Made by a program: the position numbers and the translations under genes. The notes beneath the pieces were generated by a model that saw only the letters and a program-made list of their open reading frames with translations, searched no databases and had not been told where the DNA came from. Shown here piece after piece: positions 35,447 through 43,714 of a DNA stretch of 64,000 bases; within the stretch, counting starts at the first letter, position 1; each line of letters opens with the position of its first letter. Origin of the DNA: an uncultured Burkholderiales bacterium (lineage in GTDB: Bacteria > Pseudomonadota > Gammaproteobacteria > Burkholderiales > Burkholderiaceae_C); contig CAIQHG010000059.1 in assembly GCA_903871545.1 (NCBI GenBank), positions 1-64,000 of the forward strand, read 5' to 3'.

Positions 35447-37222
35447 TTACGAGTTGCATGCGTTCATTAATAATTGCATGAGCGCCTCAACGCACAACTG
35501 CATGTCATCACTCGTCGTGCTCTCCAAGGGGTTGTGACTGATGCCAGAATGCTCGCCCCTCACAAAAAGCATCGCTTGGGGCATGATCTCGTGTATTTTC
35601 ATAGCGTCGTGACCTGCCCCGCTCGGCATTTTATGAAGGGGTAAACCAACAGAGGTGACAGCTTCCTCCCAAAAGGCCTGCAACTCAGGTGCGCTTGGTG
35701 CAGCACTGATCCGAAGAGTCTCTTGCAGGGTATAAGAGAGTCCACGTTCTTTGCACGTAGACTCTAATTTTTTAATAATATCTTCAGCAAGTCTATCCCT
35801 TTGTGTATCAATTGGCGCTCTGATATCCATAGAGAATTTGCATGAGCCTGGAATTACATTTACGGACCCATTGGGCACATGCATTTGCCCAACGGTTGCA
35901 ACGCTTTGAGAGTCCTCTTTGGCTCTTTGCTCCATGTAGAGGGTGAGCTCACTGGCAGCACATAGCGCGTCTTGTCTTTTGTTCATGGGGGTGGTGCCTG
36001 CATGTGCGCTGACCCCTCGTATTTCAACCAAATACCGAATACTCCCATTAATGGAGGTCACAACTCCAAGGGGTAGTCCTATTTCATTTAGAACGGGTCC
36101 TTGTTCAATATGAACCTCTACAAAGCCGATATATTTAGACGGGTCTCGACGCAAGTTTGAAATCTCAGATATGTCTAAGCCGGCACTTCTCATGGCATCG
36201 ATCATGGAAATTGAGTCCGAATCCTTTTGACTCAGCCACTTAGGATCAAACGTCCCCACTAATGAGCCCGACCCTAAAAAGGTGGCCGAAAAGCGTTGCC
36301 CTTCCTCCTCAGCAAAGGCTACGACCTCTATGCCGTGTTTAAGTCGAGTGCCCGATTTTGACAATTCACGCACACACATGATGGGAGCGAATATTCCTAA
36401 ACGCCCATCGTATTTACCGGCGTTACGCACTGTGTCGTAATGACTTCCTGTCATTAAAAATTTGGATTGCGCTCCTTGTTCTCGGCCTAGGTATTTTCCA
36501 ACGACGTTGCCCACAGCATCAATATGTACAGAGTCAAACCCGCACCCCAGCATGAGTTGTTTGATATCTTTTGCGCAGTTAATGTGGGCCTTCGTAAGGT
36601 ATGTAACTGTGAGCTGATTGTGTTCTTTAAATCCGGGATCACTGTAAACGGCCAGAGCCTCGTGCCAGTCCCACAATTCATGGCCAAGGGTGGGGGAGAT
36701 ACCAAACTTATCGTTAAGCCGTATCTCTGCAATGCGGTGTACCTGTCTCAGGCATTCTTCAAACTCTAAATCTAAAGAGTTTGTAAGTCTCCTCTCAAAT
36801 GTTTCTATGATTTGAGTGCGGTTGAGTCCCGTGCCCCTGGGGCCCCTAACCGCAAGGATGAAGGGCCAACCAAATTTCTCGTTATAAGCAGAGTTTAGAG
36901 ACTGAATTTGTTGAAACTCTTGGGCAGAACAATGAGTCAACCCAGACTGAGTTTGCTCTGACTTTGATTCCCGCGTTAAAGTGTTATCCACCATCGCTTT
37001 GCCAGCAAGTTCAGGATGACTTTTGAGCAAGCTGAGTTTTTGATCCTTAGTGGCTTGGGATACAGCACTCATCATTTCAAATTTAATTGATGCCAAAGAC
37101 TTGAATGGTCTTTTTTTGATGCTGATCTGTGCAATCCAATCAGAGTGCTCATAGATGCCCTTTAGCGCTGACAGGGCGTCTAAGTCTGAAGCATTATTTA
37201 ACTGTTCAAGGGTTAATTTCAT
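35447..37222 (-). CDS. Fused OHCU decarboxylase and allantoate amidohydrolase
   Basis: A 591-residue bifunctional protein. Residues 1-175 are 2-oxo-4-hydroxy-4-carboxy-5-ureidoimidazoline decarboxylase, with the catalytic HPELAGKA (H69, E71) and FGWPFILAVRG (117-127); it makes (S)-allantoin. Residues 176-591 are allantoate amidohydrolase of family M20: metal ligands in GSHYDTV (H261, D263) and the GKYDGRLG Asp (D272), catalytic FAEEEGQRF (about 303-311), and the dimerisation VEIRGVSAHAGTTPM. The two steps are not consecutive, since allantoinase acts between them, and that enzyme is encoded five bases upstream in puuE. No frame break is seen at the join, so the fusion is real. Confidence 0.92.
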   Translation of the reverse strand: MKLTLEQLNNASDLDALSALKGIYEHSDWIAQISIKKRPFKSLASIKFEMMSAVSQATKDQKLSLLKSHPELAGKAMVDNTLTRESKSEQTQSGLTHCSAQEFQQIQSLNSAYNEKFGWPFILAVRGPRGTGLNRTQIIETFERRLTNSLDLEFEECLRQVHRIAEIRLNDKFGISPTLGHELWDWHEALAVYSDPGFKEHNQLTVTYLTKAHINCAKDIKQLMLGCGFDSVHIDAVGNVVGKYLGREQGAQSKFLMTGSHYDTVRNAGKYDGRLGIFAPIMCVRELSKSGTRLKHGIEVVAFAEEEGQRFSATFLGSGSLVGTFDPKWLSQKDSDSISMIDAMRSAGLDISEISNLRRDPSKYIGFVEVHIEQGPVLNEIGLPLGVVTSINGSIRYLVEIRGVSAHAGTTPMNKRQDALCAASELTLYMEQRAKEDSQSVATVGQMHVPNGSVNVIPGSCKFSMDIRAPIDTQRDRLAEDIIKKLESTCKERGLSYTLQETLRISAAPSAPELQAFWEEAVTSVGLPLHKMPSGAGHDAMKIHEIMPQAMLFVRGEHSGISHNPLESTTSDDMQLCVEALMQLLMNACNS

Positions 37223-37227
37223 AGCAA

Positions 37228-38166
37228 TTAAACGTGTTTAAATGGGAAATATTTTTTCCAGTGATTGGCGATATCTATTCTTCTACAGACCCAGACCCCT
37301 TCTTTACTAGCAATGTAGTCTAAGAATTTTTGAAGAGCAACAATACGACCCGGTCTTCCAAGCAATCTACAGTGCATGCCAATACTCATCATTTTTGGGG
37401 ACTCTGAGCCTTCTGCGTAAAGTACATCAAAGGTATCTTTCAAATAGGTATAGAAGTCTTGTCCCTGTGAAAAACCTTGCGGCAATGCAAACCTCATATC
37501 GTTGACGTCCAACGTGTAAGGGACAACCAAATGAGGGACGATGTCTCCGCTTGACTTTTGCACTTTCATCCAAAATGGCAAATCATCCCCATAGTAATCG
37601 CTATCGTACTCAAACCCTCCGTGGTCAAGCAGTAAACGTCTTGTGCGTGGACTGTCTCGCCCCGTGTACCAACCTAAAGGTGCGTGACCCGTTAGGCTCT
37701 TCATGATTTCAACCCCTTTGGCAATATGTTCACGCTCGCGCTCCTCTGGCATATCTTGGTAATGCACCCACCGCCAACTGTGACAGGCGATTTCGTGGCC
37801 TAATTCACAAAATGCCTGAGTGAGCTCCGGATATCTTTGCAGTGCCATACTCACACCAAAGACCGTAAGAGGTAAATCTCGTCTTTCAAATTCTTTTAAT
37901 ATCCTCCAAACTCCCACCCTGGAGCCATATTCATAAATGCCCTCCATACTGAGGTGGCGATCAGGGAAAGAGGGCGGATTGAACATCTCAGACAAGAACT
38001 GCTCGCTACCAGCGTCCCCGTGCAGGACACTGTTCTCGCCCCCTTCCTCATAATTTAATACGAATTGGATTGCGATTTTTGCACCACCTGGCCATTTAGG
38101 ATTAGGGGGCATTCGTCCATAGCCTCGCAGGTCTCTGGGGTAGGCAAGCGTTGAGTCGTAGGTCAT
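37228..38166 (-). CDS. puuE: Allantoinase PuuE, polysaccharide-deacetylase type
   Basis: A 312-residue allantoinase of the carbohydrate-esterase-4/polysaccharide deacetylase fold, unrelated to the amidohydrolase-type AllB, opening (S)-allantoin to allantoate. Diagnostic: DLRGYGRMPPNPKWPGGAKIA (two pieces, 12-32), NYEEGGENSVLHGD, the YEYGSRVGVWRILKEFE stretch, GHEIACHSWRWVHY (about 129-142) and GWYTGRDSPRTRRLLLDHGG. First gene of a two-gene unit with the fusion protein. It is divergent from the HIU hydrolase gene, with a perfect palindrome between them. Confidence 0.94.
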   Translation of the reverse strand: MTYDSTLAYPRDLRGYGRMPPNPKWPGGAKIAIQFVLNYEEGGENSVLHGDAGSEQFLSEMFNPPSFPDRHLSMEGIYEYGSRVGVWRILKEFERRDLPLTVFGVSMALQRYPELTQAFCELGHEIACHSWRWVHYQDMPEEREREHIAKGVEIMKSLTGHAPLGWYTGRDSPRTRRLLLDHGGFEYDSDYYGDDLPFWMKVQKSSGDIVPHLVVPYTLDVNDMRFALPQGFSQGQDFYTYLKDTFDVLYAEGSESPKMMSIGMHCRLLGRPGRIVALQKFLDYIASKEGVWVCRRIDIANHWKKYFPFKHV

Positions 38167-38187
38167 TGGAATAAATTAGTTGTTAGA

Positions 38188-38203
38188 AAATTGTATACAA
38201 TTT
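38188..38203. promoter_or_regulatory. 16-bp perfect palindrome, candidate operator for puuE and the HIU hydrolase gene
   Basis: AAATTGTATACAATTT is a perfect 16-base palindrome placed 22 bases before the puuE start (38166, leftward) and 44 bases before the chosen start of the HIU hydrolase gene (38247, rightward). The TTGTATACAA core resembles operators of GntR-family regulators. No such regulator is in the window. Confidence 0.6.
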
Positions 38204-38246
38204 AGTGACTAAACTGGCTTTAGCACTCTACGAAAGCGAAAATTTT

Positions 38247-38600
38247 ATGGGCCTCAGCACTCACGTATTAGACACGATGCACGGATGTCCTGCAAAGGGT
38301 ATGTTTGTATCTTTGTTTGCCCAGGGATCTAGTGGATATGAGTTAGTCAAATCTGTTGTGCTTAACGCAGACGGGAGAAATCCAGATGGTTTGCTTTATG
38401 AGCACAGTGCGCTTTGTGTGGGCTTGTACAGACTAAGCTTTGGTGTAAAAGATTATTTTAAATCGCGCGGAGTCGCATTAAAGGAGCCCACTTTTTTGGA
38501 TATTGTGAGCTTGGACTTTGGTATTGCCAACCCACAGGAGCATTACCATGTCCCTTTGTTAGTAAGCCCATGGAGTTACTCAACTTACCGAGGCTCATGA
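38247..38600 (+). CDS. uraH: 5-hydroxyisourate hydrolase (transthyretin-like)
   Basis: Hydrolyses 5-hydroxyisourate, the product of urate oxidation, to OHCU. From ATG 38247 it is 117 residues and begins MGLSTHVLDTMHG, the family start; the GTG at 38205 would add 14 residues and overlap the palindrome region. The signature N-terminal His (STHVLD), the central conserved stretch and the diagnostic C-terminus YHVPLLVSPWSYSTYRGS (YRGS) are all present. Divergent from puuE and about 200 bases upstream of puuD, with which it may share a transcript. Confidence 0.95.
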   Translation: MGLSTHVLDTMHGCPAKGMFVSLFAQGSSGYELVKSVVLNADGRNPDGLLYEHSALCVGLYRLSFGVKDYFKSRGVALKEPTFLDIVSLDFGIANPQEHYHVPLLVSPWSYSTYRGS

Positions 38601-38798
38601 AACTTGGGTACACTAAGTGCCAATTAGTCGTAACGGGGTACAACAAAAGCTAGAGTTGGGGGTAGGGCGTCAAATACAAAGCTCTACGGGTTCTACAGCT
38701 TTTTAAATCACGACAAAGCACCCTCTACAGTCTCCGTAGTGGTAAAGGGCACCGAAAACACTGAAAGCTAATCACCAAAGTGGTTTGAATAGACGTTT

Positions 38799-40025
38799 AT
38801 GGAAGCTTATTTGCTTGACTGGGCCAACCTGTTGCTGCGTTGGTTGCACGTGATTACTGTCATTGCCTGGATTGGCTCATCTTTTTATTTTGTATTTTTA
38901 GACAATAATTTAATCAAGCCTAGTGCTCCTGATTTAAAAGAAAAAGGGGTCGACGGAGCCCTATGGGCTGTGCACGGAGGAGGTTTTTACAACCCTCAAA
39001 AGTACATGGTTGCGCCTAAATCAATAGACTCCGATTTGCACTGGTTTTACTGGGAGGCTTACAGCACTTTCCTAAGCGGGTTTGCACTTTTTGCGGTTTT
39101 GTATTTATTCAATGCAAACACTTTTTTAGTCGATAAATCCCTCATGAATTGGAGTGCAGTGCAGGCAGGCTTTGCAGCGGTCGGATTTTTAATCGTATTT
39201 TGGTTAATTTATAACAATGTCTGTCGCTTATTTGGATTCAAAGATCGCTCTGAGCTTTATATAGGCTTAGTTATGGTTTGTGTAGTGGCTCTGTTTTGTT
39301 ACCTCTCATGTCAACTCTTTGCAGGTCGCGCTGCCTTTCTAATTGTCGGCGCCTCAATTGCAACCGCGATGAGTGCCAATGTATTTTTTTGGATCATCCC
39401 TGGACAAAAAACAGTGGTTAATGTGATGACCTCTGGGCAACCCTACGATCCCAACGATTTGGCCATCCACGGCAAGAGGGGCAAACAGCGTAGTGTGCAC
39501 AATACGTATTTCACATTGCCCGTTTTGTTTGCGATGTTATCAAACCATTACCATTTTTTATACTCTAATGAGCACCCTGCAGCAGTATTGTTCTTTATGA
39601 TGATTTGCGGGGCTCTTATTAGGCAATACTTTGTTCAAAAACACGCCTACCTTAACCAAAGAGCCTCAAACCCTTGGCCCTTTGCCTTGTTGGGAGTCGT
39701 TGGTATTTTGGTTGTGATTTACTGTTTGAGGCCACCAACATCTTTGATCCCAGTTGGCGCAACCCCTCAAGAGGTAAAGCCAGTGATGTACTCTCAGGTG
39801 AAATATATTTTTGAGAGCAAATGTTATGGTTGCCACGGTGCGCAGTTGCAAATGAAAAATATCCGACTAGATTCACCCGAAAATGTAGCCAAGAATGCCC
39901 AAAACATTTATTTACAAGCAGTCACTTTGAAGCAAATGCCTATGAATAATGCAACGGGCATTACACAAGATGAGAGAGATACTTTGGCCACTTGGTTTAA
40001 CTCTGGGGCGGACACCACGCATTAA
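38799..40025 (+). CDS. puuD: Membrane urate oxidase PuuD with cytochrome c tail
   Basis: A 408-residue membrane-bound urate hydroxylase (urate to 5-hydroxyisourate), distinct from cofactor-free uricase. About eight membrane segments between residues 10 and 315, including the family stretch LRWLHVITVIAWIGSSFYF and the conserved WFYWEAY (about 82-88). A C-terminal cytochrome c domain carries the heme motif CYGCH (C342, C345, H346) and a possible distal Met. Electrons thus go to the respiratory chain and no hydrogen peroxide is made. Its stop codon overlaps that of the convergent 8-oxoguanine deaminase gene. Confidence 0.93.
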   Translation: MEAYLLDWANLLLRWLHVITVIAWIGSSFYFVFLDNNLIKPSAPDLKEKGVDGALWAVHGGGFYNPQKYMVAPKSIDSDLHWFYWEAYSTFLSGFALFAVLYLFNANTFLVDKSLMNWSAVQAGFAAVGFLIVFWLIYNNVCRLFGFKDRSELYIGLVMVCVVALFCYLSCQLFAGRAAFLIVGASIATAMSANVFFWIIPGQKTVVNVMTSGQPYDPNDLAIHGKRGKQRSVHNTYFTLPVLFAMLSNHYHFLYSNEHPAAVLFFMMICGALIRQYFVQKHAYLNQRASNPWPFALLGVVGILVVIYCLRPPTSLIPVGATPQEVKPVMYSQVKYIFESKCYGCHGAQLQMKNIRLDSPENVAKNAQNIYLQAVTLKQMPMNNATGITQDERDTLATWFNSGADTTH

Positions 40026-41419
40026 GTGTGGTTGGCCAGTGTTTGTGCAAGTTCGTTGTGGCGCTGAATTAGGGGTTGAATTTCATAGGGTGCGAAACGT
40101 CCCTCTCTAACCAATACCCGTCCATTAACCACGGTGTAATCGGCTTGCATGCTCGAGCAAAGTAGCAAAGCCCCTAAAGGATCGTGAACCGCAGCCCCGG
40201 CCATCGATAAAGTGTCAGTCCTATACATGGCAATATCAGCGCAGTAACCTATTGCGATTTGGCCAATGTCTGTGCGGCCTAAAACCTTTGCACCCCCTCG
40301 GGTCGCAACTCCTAAAGAGTCTCTTGGCGTCATCTCTTTTGGGCCTGAGTCGCATCCCATCGGTTCAATTGACTTTAATACCCTAGCTAAAAGCATAGAC
40401 TGCCTTGCTTCGTTCAAAAGATTTCCCGCATCATTGCTTGCGCTGCCGTCAACGCCGAGCCCGACGGGTACGCCTGCGTCCAGAAGTCGGCGAAGTGGGA
40501 GGATGCCACTTGATAAGCGCATGTTGCTGCAGGGGCAATGCGCGATACCAGTCTGTGTTTTTGCAAAAAGATAAGTGCCCGCATCATCAAGTTTGACGCA
40601 GTGCGCATGCCACACATCATCCCCGACCCAGCCTAGTTCCTCAGCGTATTGAGCCGGTGAGCAGTTGAACATTTCTTTGGTGTACAAAACGTCGTGATCA
40701 TTTTCAGCCAAATGAGTGTGCATTCTGACTTTAAGGCTTCTGGCAAGTTTTGCAGATTCACGCATCAAGTCTTTGCTAACCGTAAAGGGGGAACATGGAG
40801 CCACAGCAATTTGTAGCATAGCGCCGTGAGAGCTGTTGTGCCAGCTCTCAATCAGGCGCTGTGTCTCACGCAAAATCAAAGACTCCTTTTCTACCACTCG
40901 GTCCGGGGGTAATCCTCCCTGGCTTTGACCAACACTCATACTGCCCCTGCTGGCAGTAAAGCGGATCCCACATAGATGAGCTGCCTCAATGCTATCTTCT
41001 AAACGTATGCCATTGGGATAGATGTAGAGATGATCACTGGTTGTTGTGCAGCCAGACATCAAAAGCTCAATCATTGCGATTTGATTTGAGATCCTCACCA
41101 TCTCAGGCGTCAGTCCTGCCCAAATGGGATATAAACCTTTTAGCCATGAAAACAATTCAGAACTTTGTACGCTTGGAATAGCCCTTGTTAGGGACTGCAC
41201 CATGTGGTGGTGAGTGTTGATTAAGCCTGGAATGACCACGTGCTTACTGGCATCAATGACTTCATCAACTTGTATTAAAAGATGATCAATATTTTCATCA
41301 GCTTTAATGATTCTCTTGATGAGCCCGTTCTCAATCAAAATGGAGGCGCCTTTGAGCTCCGTTTGAGAATCATCTTGAGTTGCTAAACAGTTAGCTTTAT
41401 GAATTAGCAGGGTGGTCAT
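40022..41419 (-). CDS. 8-oxoguanine deaminase (amidohydrolase family)
   Basis: A 465-residue amidohydrolase started at ATG 41419 (MTTLLIHKANCLATQ); the frame is open a further 34 residues upstream, but those do not fit the family. Metal and catalytic residues: HHH of INTHHHMVQS, HTHLAEN, the HC of VWHAHCVKLD, HCPCSNMRLSSG and the GVDGSASND Asp. The order and the surrounding sequence fit the 8-oxoguanine deaminase/hydroxyatrazine hydrolase-like group, which deaminates 8-oxoguanine to urate. This supplies urate directly to PuuD next door. Guanine deaminase activity is possible. Confidence 0.85.
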   Translation of the reverse strand: MTTLLIHKANCLATQDDSQTELKGASILIENGLIKRIIKADENIDHLLIQVDEVIDASKHVVIPGLINTHHHMVQSLTRAIPSVQSSELFSWLKGLYPIWAGLTPEMVRISNQIAMIELLMSGCTTTSDHLYIYPNGIRLEDSIEAAHLCGIRFTASRGSMSVGQSQGGLPPDRVVEKESLILRETQRLIESWHNSSHGAMLQIAVAPCSPFTVSKDLMRESAKLARSLKVRMHTHLAENDHDVLYTKEMFNCSPAQYAEELGWVGDDVWHAHCVKLDDAGTYLFAKTQTGIAHCPCSNMRLSSGILPLRRLLDAGVPVGLGVDGSASNDAGNLLNEARQSMLLARVLKSIEPMGCDSGPKEMTPRDSLGVATRGGAKVLGRTDIGQIAIGYCADIAMYRTDTLSMAGAAVHDPLGALLLCSSMQADYTVVNGRVLVREGRFAPYEIQPLIQRHNELAQTLANHT

Positions 41420-41633
41420 ATGGTGTGTGGGGGGGCAAAGTTTAATTGATACAAAAATACAGTTGATACAGTGAGTATAGTGAAACTTAAAAACCAGTTT
41501 GATATTTAAATTAACTCTCAATCAGGCTATTATTAACAGGGCTATTATTACCAATTGCAATTATTATTTTTTTTGATTAAGATTTTAGGATTCCCAATGA
41601 TGGGCGTAGTGGAAAAAATATACAGAATTCGAG

Positions 41634-42710
41634 GTGTTTAAATTGAAAACTTATAAGGTGGCCTGTATTCCAGGGGACGGTATTGGCAAAGAAGTAGTGC
41701 CCGCAGGTGAGGAGGTTTTAAAGGCGATTGCTAATAAACTGGGAAGTTTTAAGTTTGATTTTGAAACGTTTAAATGGGGCGGGGACTGGTACAGAGAGCA
41801 CGGCGAGATGATGCCTGTTGACGGTTTAAACGCGCTCAAAGACAAGGACGCTATTTTGTTTGGCTCGGCTGGAGACCCCTACATCCCAGATCACATTACT
41901 TTGTGGGGTTTGAGGCTTAAAATTTGTCAAGGCTTTGATCAATACGCCAACGTCCGGCCCACAAGGATTTTGCGAGGCATTGACGCTCCTCTCAAGCGTT
42001 GCAAGCCTGGCGACTTAGACTGGATCATTGTGCGCGAAAACTCTGAAGGTGAGTACGCCGGCGTAGGCGGGCGGGTGCACCAAGGCCACCCCATTGAGGT
42101 TGCAACAGATGTCTCTGTTCTTACGCGCGTAGGGGTAGAGCGGGTGATGAGGTATGCTTTTAGACTAGCTGAATCTAGAGCTAAAAAGCATTTGACCGTG
42201 GTCACTAAATCCAATGCACAGCGACACGCCATGGTAATGTGGGACGAGATTGCAGTTGAAGTCTCACGAGAATTTCCAAGGGTCACTTGGGACAAGGAAT
42301 TGGTGGATGCGATGACCGCTCGGATGGTGAACCGACCCTCCTCCATTGATACGGTGGTTGCAACTAATTTACACGGGGATATATTGACAGATTTGGCAGC
42401 CGCACTTGCCGGAAGCCTTGGAATAGCACCAACCGCAAACATAGATCCACAAAGGCGTTTCCCAAGTATGTTTGAGCCCATTCACGGGTCTGCCTTTGAC
42501 ATTATGGGCAAGGGGCTAGCAAATCCGATTGGTACCTTTTGGAGTTGCGTCATGATGTTGGATCATTTGGGCGAGCAAGTGGCCTCAGCCATGCTTATGA
42601 ACGCCATAGAGAGCGTGACCGAAAACTCCAACCTTCACACCCGCGACTTGGGTGGTCAAGCAACTACTAGAGATGTAACTCACGCAATTTGTAATACGTT
42701 TAAAAAATAA
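41634..42710 (+). CDS. Tartrate/D-malate-type dehydrogenase (isocitrate dehydrogenase family)
   Basis: A 358-residue NAD-dependent beta-decarboxylating dehydrogenase. It has the N-terminal IPGDGIGKEVVPAG (12-25), the substrate-binding Arg cluster LRLKICQGFDQYANVRPTR (two pieces, about 92-110), the RENSEGEYAGVGG loop (about 129-141), LTVVTKSNAQRHAM, and the metal Asp stretch NLHGDILTDLAAALAGSLG (about 243-261). The sequence is of the tartrate dehydrogenase/D-malate dehydrogenase (TtuC/DmlA) branch rather than LeuB. It starts at GTG, with TTG 41643 as an alternative. Neighbours (Bug protein and glycerate kinase) suggest a tartrate or hydroxypyruvate route. Confidence 0.85.
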   Translation: MFKLKTYKVACIPGDGIGKEVVPAGEEVLKAIANKLGSFKFDFETFKWGGDWYREHGEMMPVDGLNALKDKDAILFGSAGDPYIPDHITLWGLRLKICQGFDQYANVRPTRILRGIDAPLKRCKPGDLDWIIVRENSEGEYAGVGGRVHQGHPIEVATDVSVLTRVGVERVMRYAFRLAESRAKKHLTVVTKSNAQRHAMVMWDEIAVEVSREFPRVTWDKELVDAMTARMVNRPSSIDTVVATNLHGDILTDLAAALAGSLGIAPTANIDPQRRFPSMFEPIHGSAFDIMGKGLANPIGTFWSCVMMLDHLGEQVASAMLMNAIESVTENSNLHTRDLGGQATTRDVTHAICNTFKK

Positions 42711-42730
42711 ATTTTTGTAGAATTTTCTAT

Positions 42731-43714
42731 ATGACTTTAAATATCCCTATCTCATCTTGGTTTAAAGTCCTATCCTCTTTGACAATTGCTTTTGGACTAA
42801 GCGTTGCAATCAACACTTATGCACAACCCTGCCCAGAAAAAAATATCCAATATTGGCAGGCTTTCCCACCCGGCGGTGAGTCTGACTTATCAGCGAGACA
42901 TCAACAGCTTTTGATCAAGAAAAAGTGTCCAAGTATTGAGACCATCATTCAGTACAAAGCAGGGGCAGGTGGGGCCTTAATGTGGTCTCAAATGAACTCA
43001 CTGCCCGCAGACGGTCTAAACGTAGTGGGTATTAATTTACCCCACATCGTGTTTCAACCGTTGGAAGGATTAGTTCAATATAAAACGAGCGAAATAACCC
43101 CAGTTTTTTGGTTTCACTACACCCCAGATATTTTGGTGGTGCCAGAGTCAAGTCCCTACAAAAGCTTTACAGAATTCATTGACGCAGCAAAGAAAAACCC
43201 TGGTCAACTCTCTGTTGGGGGCTCAGGACTTAATTCTGCAAATCACGCCGCCCACGAGAGACTGGATGCATCCTTTGGAATAAAAACTATTTATATACCT
43301 TTCAAAGGCACTGGGGATATGACGACTTCGCTTTTGGGCGCCCAAGTCGATTCTGCGATGACCTATACTCCATTTGCAATTAATAACAAAAGCAGAGTTA
43401 GGGCACTTGCTGTTGGGATGGAAAAACGCCATCCGTTGATGCCTGAGGTACCGACATTTAAGGAGCTTGGTGTTAATTGGGTTGACGGCTCTTACAGAGG
43501 CGTTGGCGTTCCCAAATCTACCTCGCTAGAGCAAATCAAAAAGCTTTCACAACTGTTTATGCAAATTAATATGGATCCTGAAATGAAGGAGCTAGCTATT
43601 CGAAACGGCTTTGAGTTGATTAACATCGGTACCGATCAAATGGACTCTTTCATGAAAGAGCGCACTCAGATCTACACACAGGGTGCCGGTCTGCTAGGAC
43701 TAGGTAGGAAATAA
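42731..43714 (+). CDS. Bug-family (TctC) extracytoplasmic binding protein
   Basis: A 327-residue periplasmic solute-binding protein of the Bug/TctC family, hugely expanded in Burkholderiales. Signal peptide about 1-31 (cleavage after TYAQ), then the AFPPGGESD element (about 44-52), the YKAGAGGALMWS turn and the GGSGLNSANHAAHERL stretch characteristic of the family. No TctA/TctB membrane genes are present, which is normal for Bug proteins. It lies between a TtuC-like dehydrogenase and a glycerate kinase, and its stop overlaps the start of the kinase by one base (TAATG), so the ligand may be tartrate or a related hydroxy acid; this is inference. Confidence 0.88.
   Translation: MTLNIPISSWFKVLSSLTIAFGLSVAINTYAQPCPEKNIQYWQAFPPGGESDLSARHQQLLIKKKCPSIETIIQYKAGAGGALMWSQMNSLPADGLNVVGINLPHIVFQPLEGLVQYKTSEITPVFWFHYTPDILVVPESSPYKSFTEFIDAAKKNPGQLSVGGSGLNSANHAAHERLDASFGIKTIYIPFKGTGDMTTSLLGAQVDSAMTYTPFAINNKSRVRALAVGMEKRHPLMPEVPTFKELGVNWVDGSYRGVGVPKSTSLEQIKKLSQLFMQINMDPEMKELAIRNGFELINIGTDQMDSFMKERTQIYTQGAGLLGLGRK

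Noticed and set aside
38205..38246. The upstream GTG as the start of the HIU hydrolase gene
   Set aside because: It would add 14 residues unlike the family and begin in the operator region; ATG 38247 gives the normal N-terminus.
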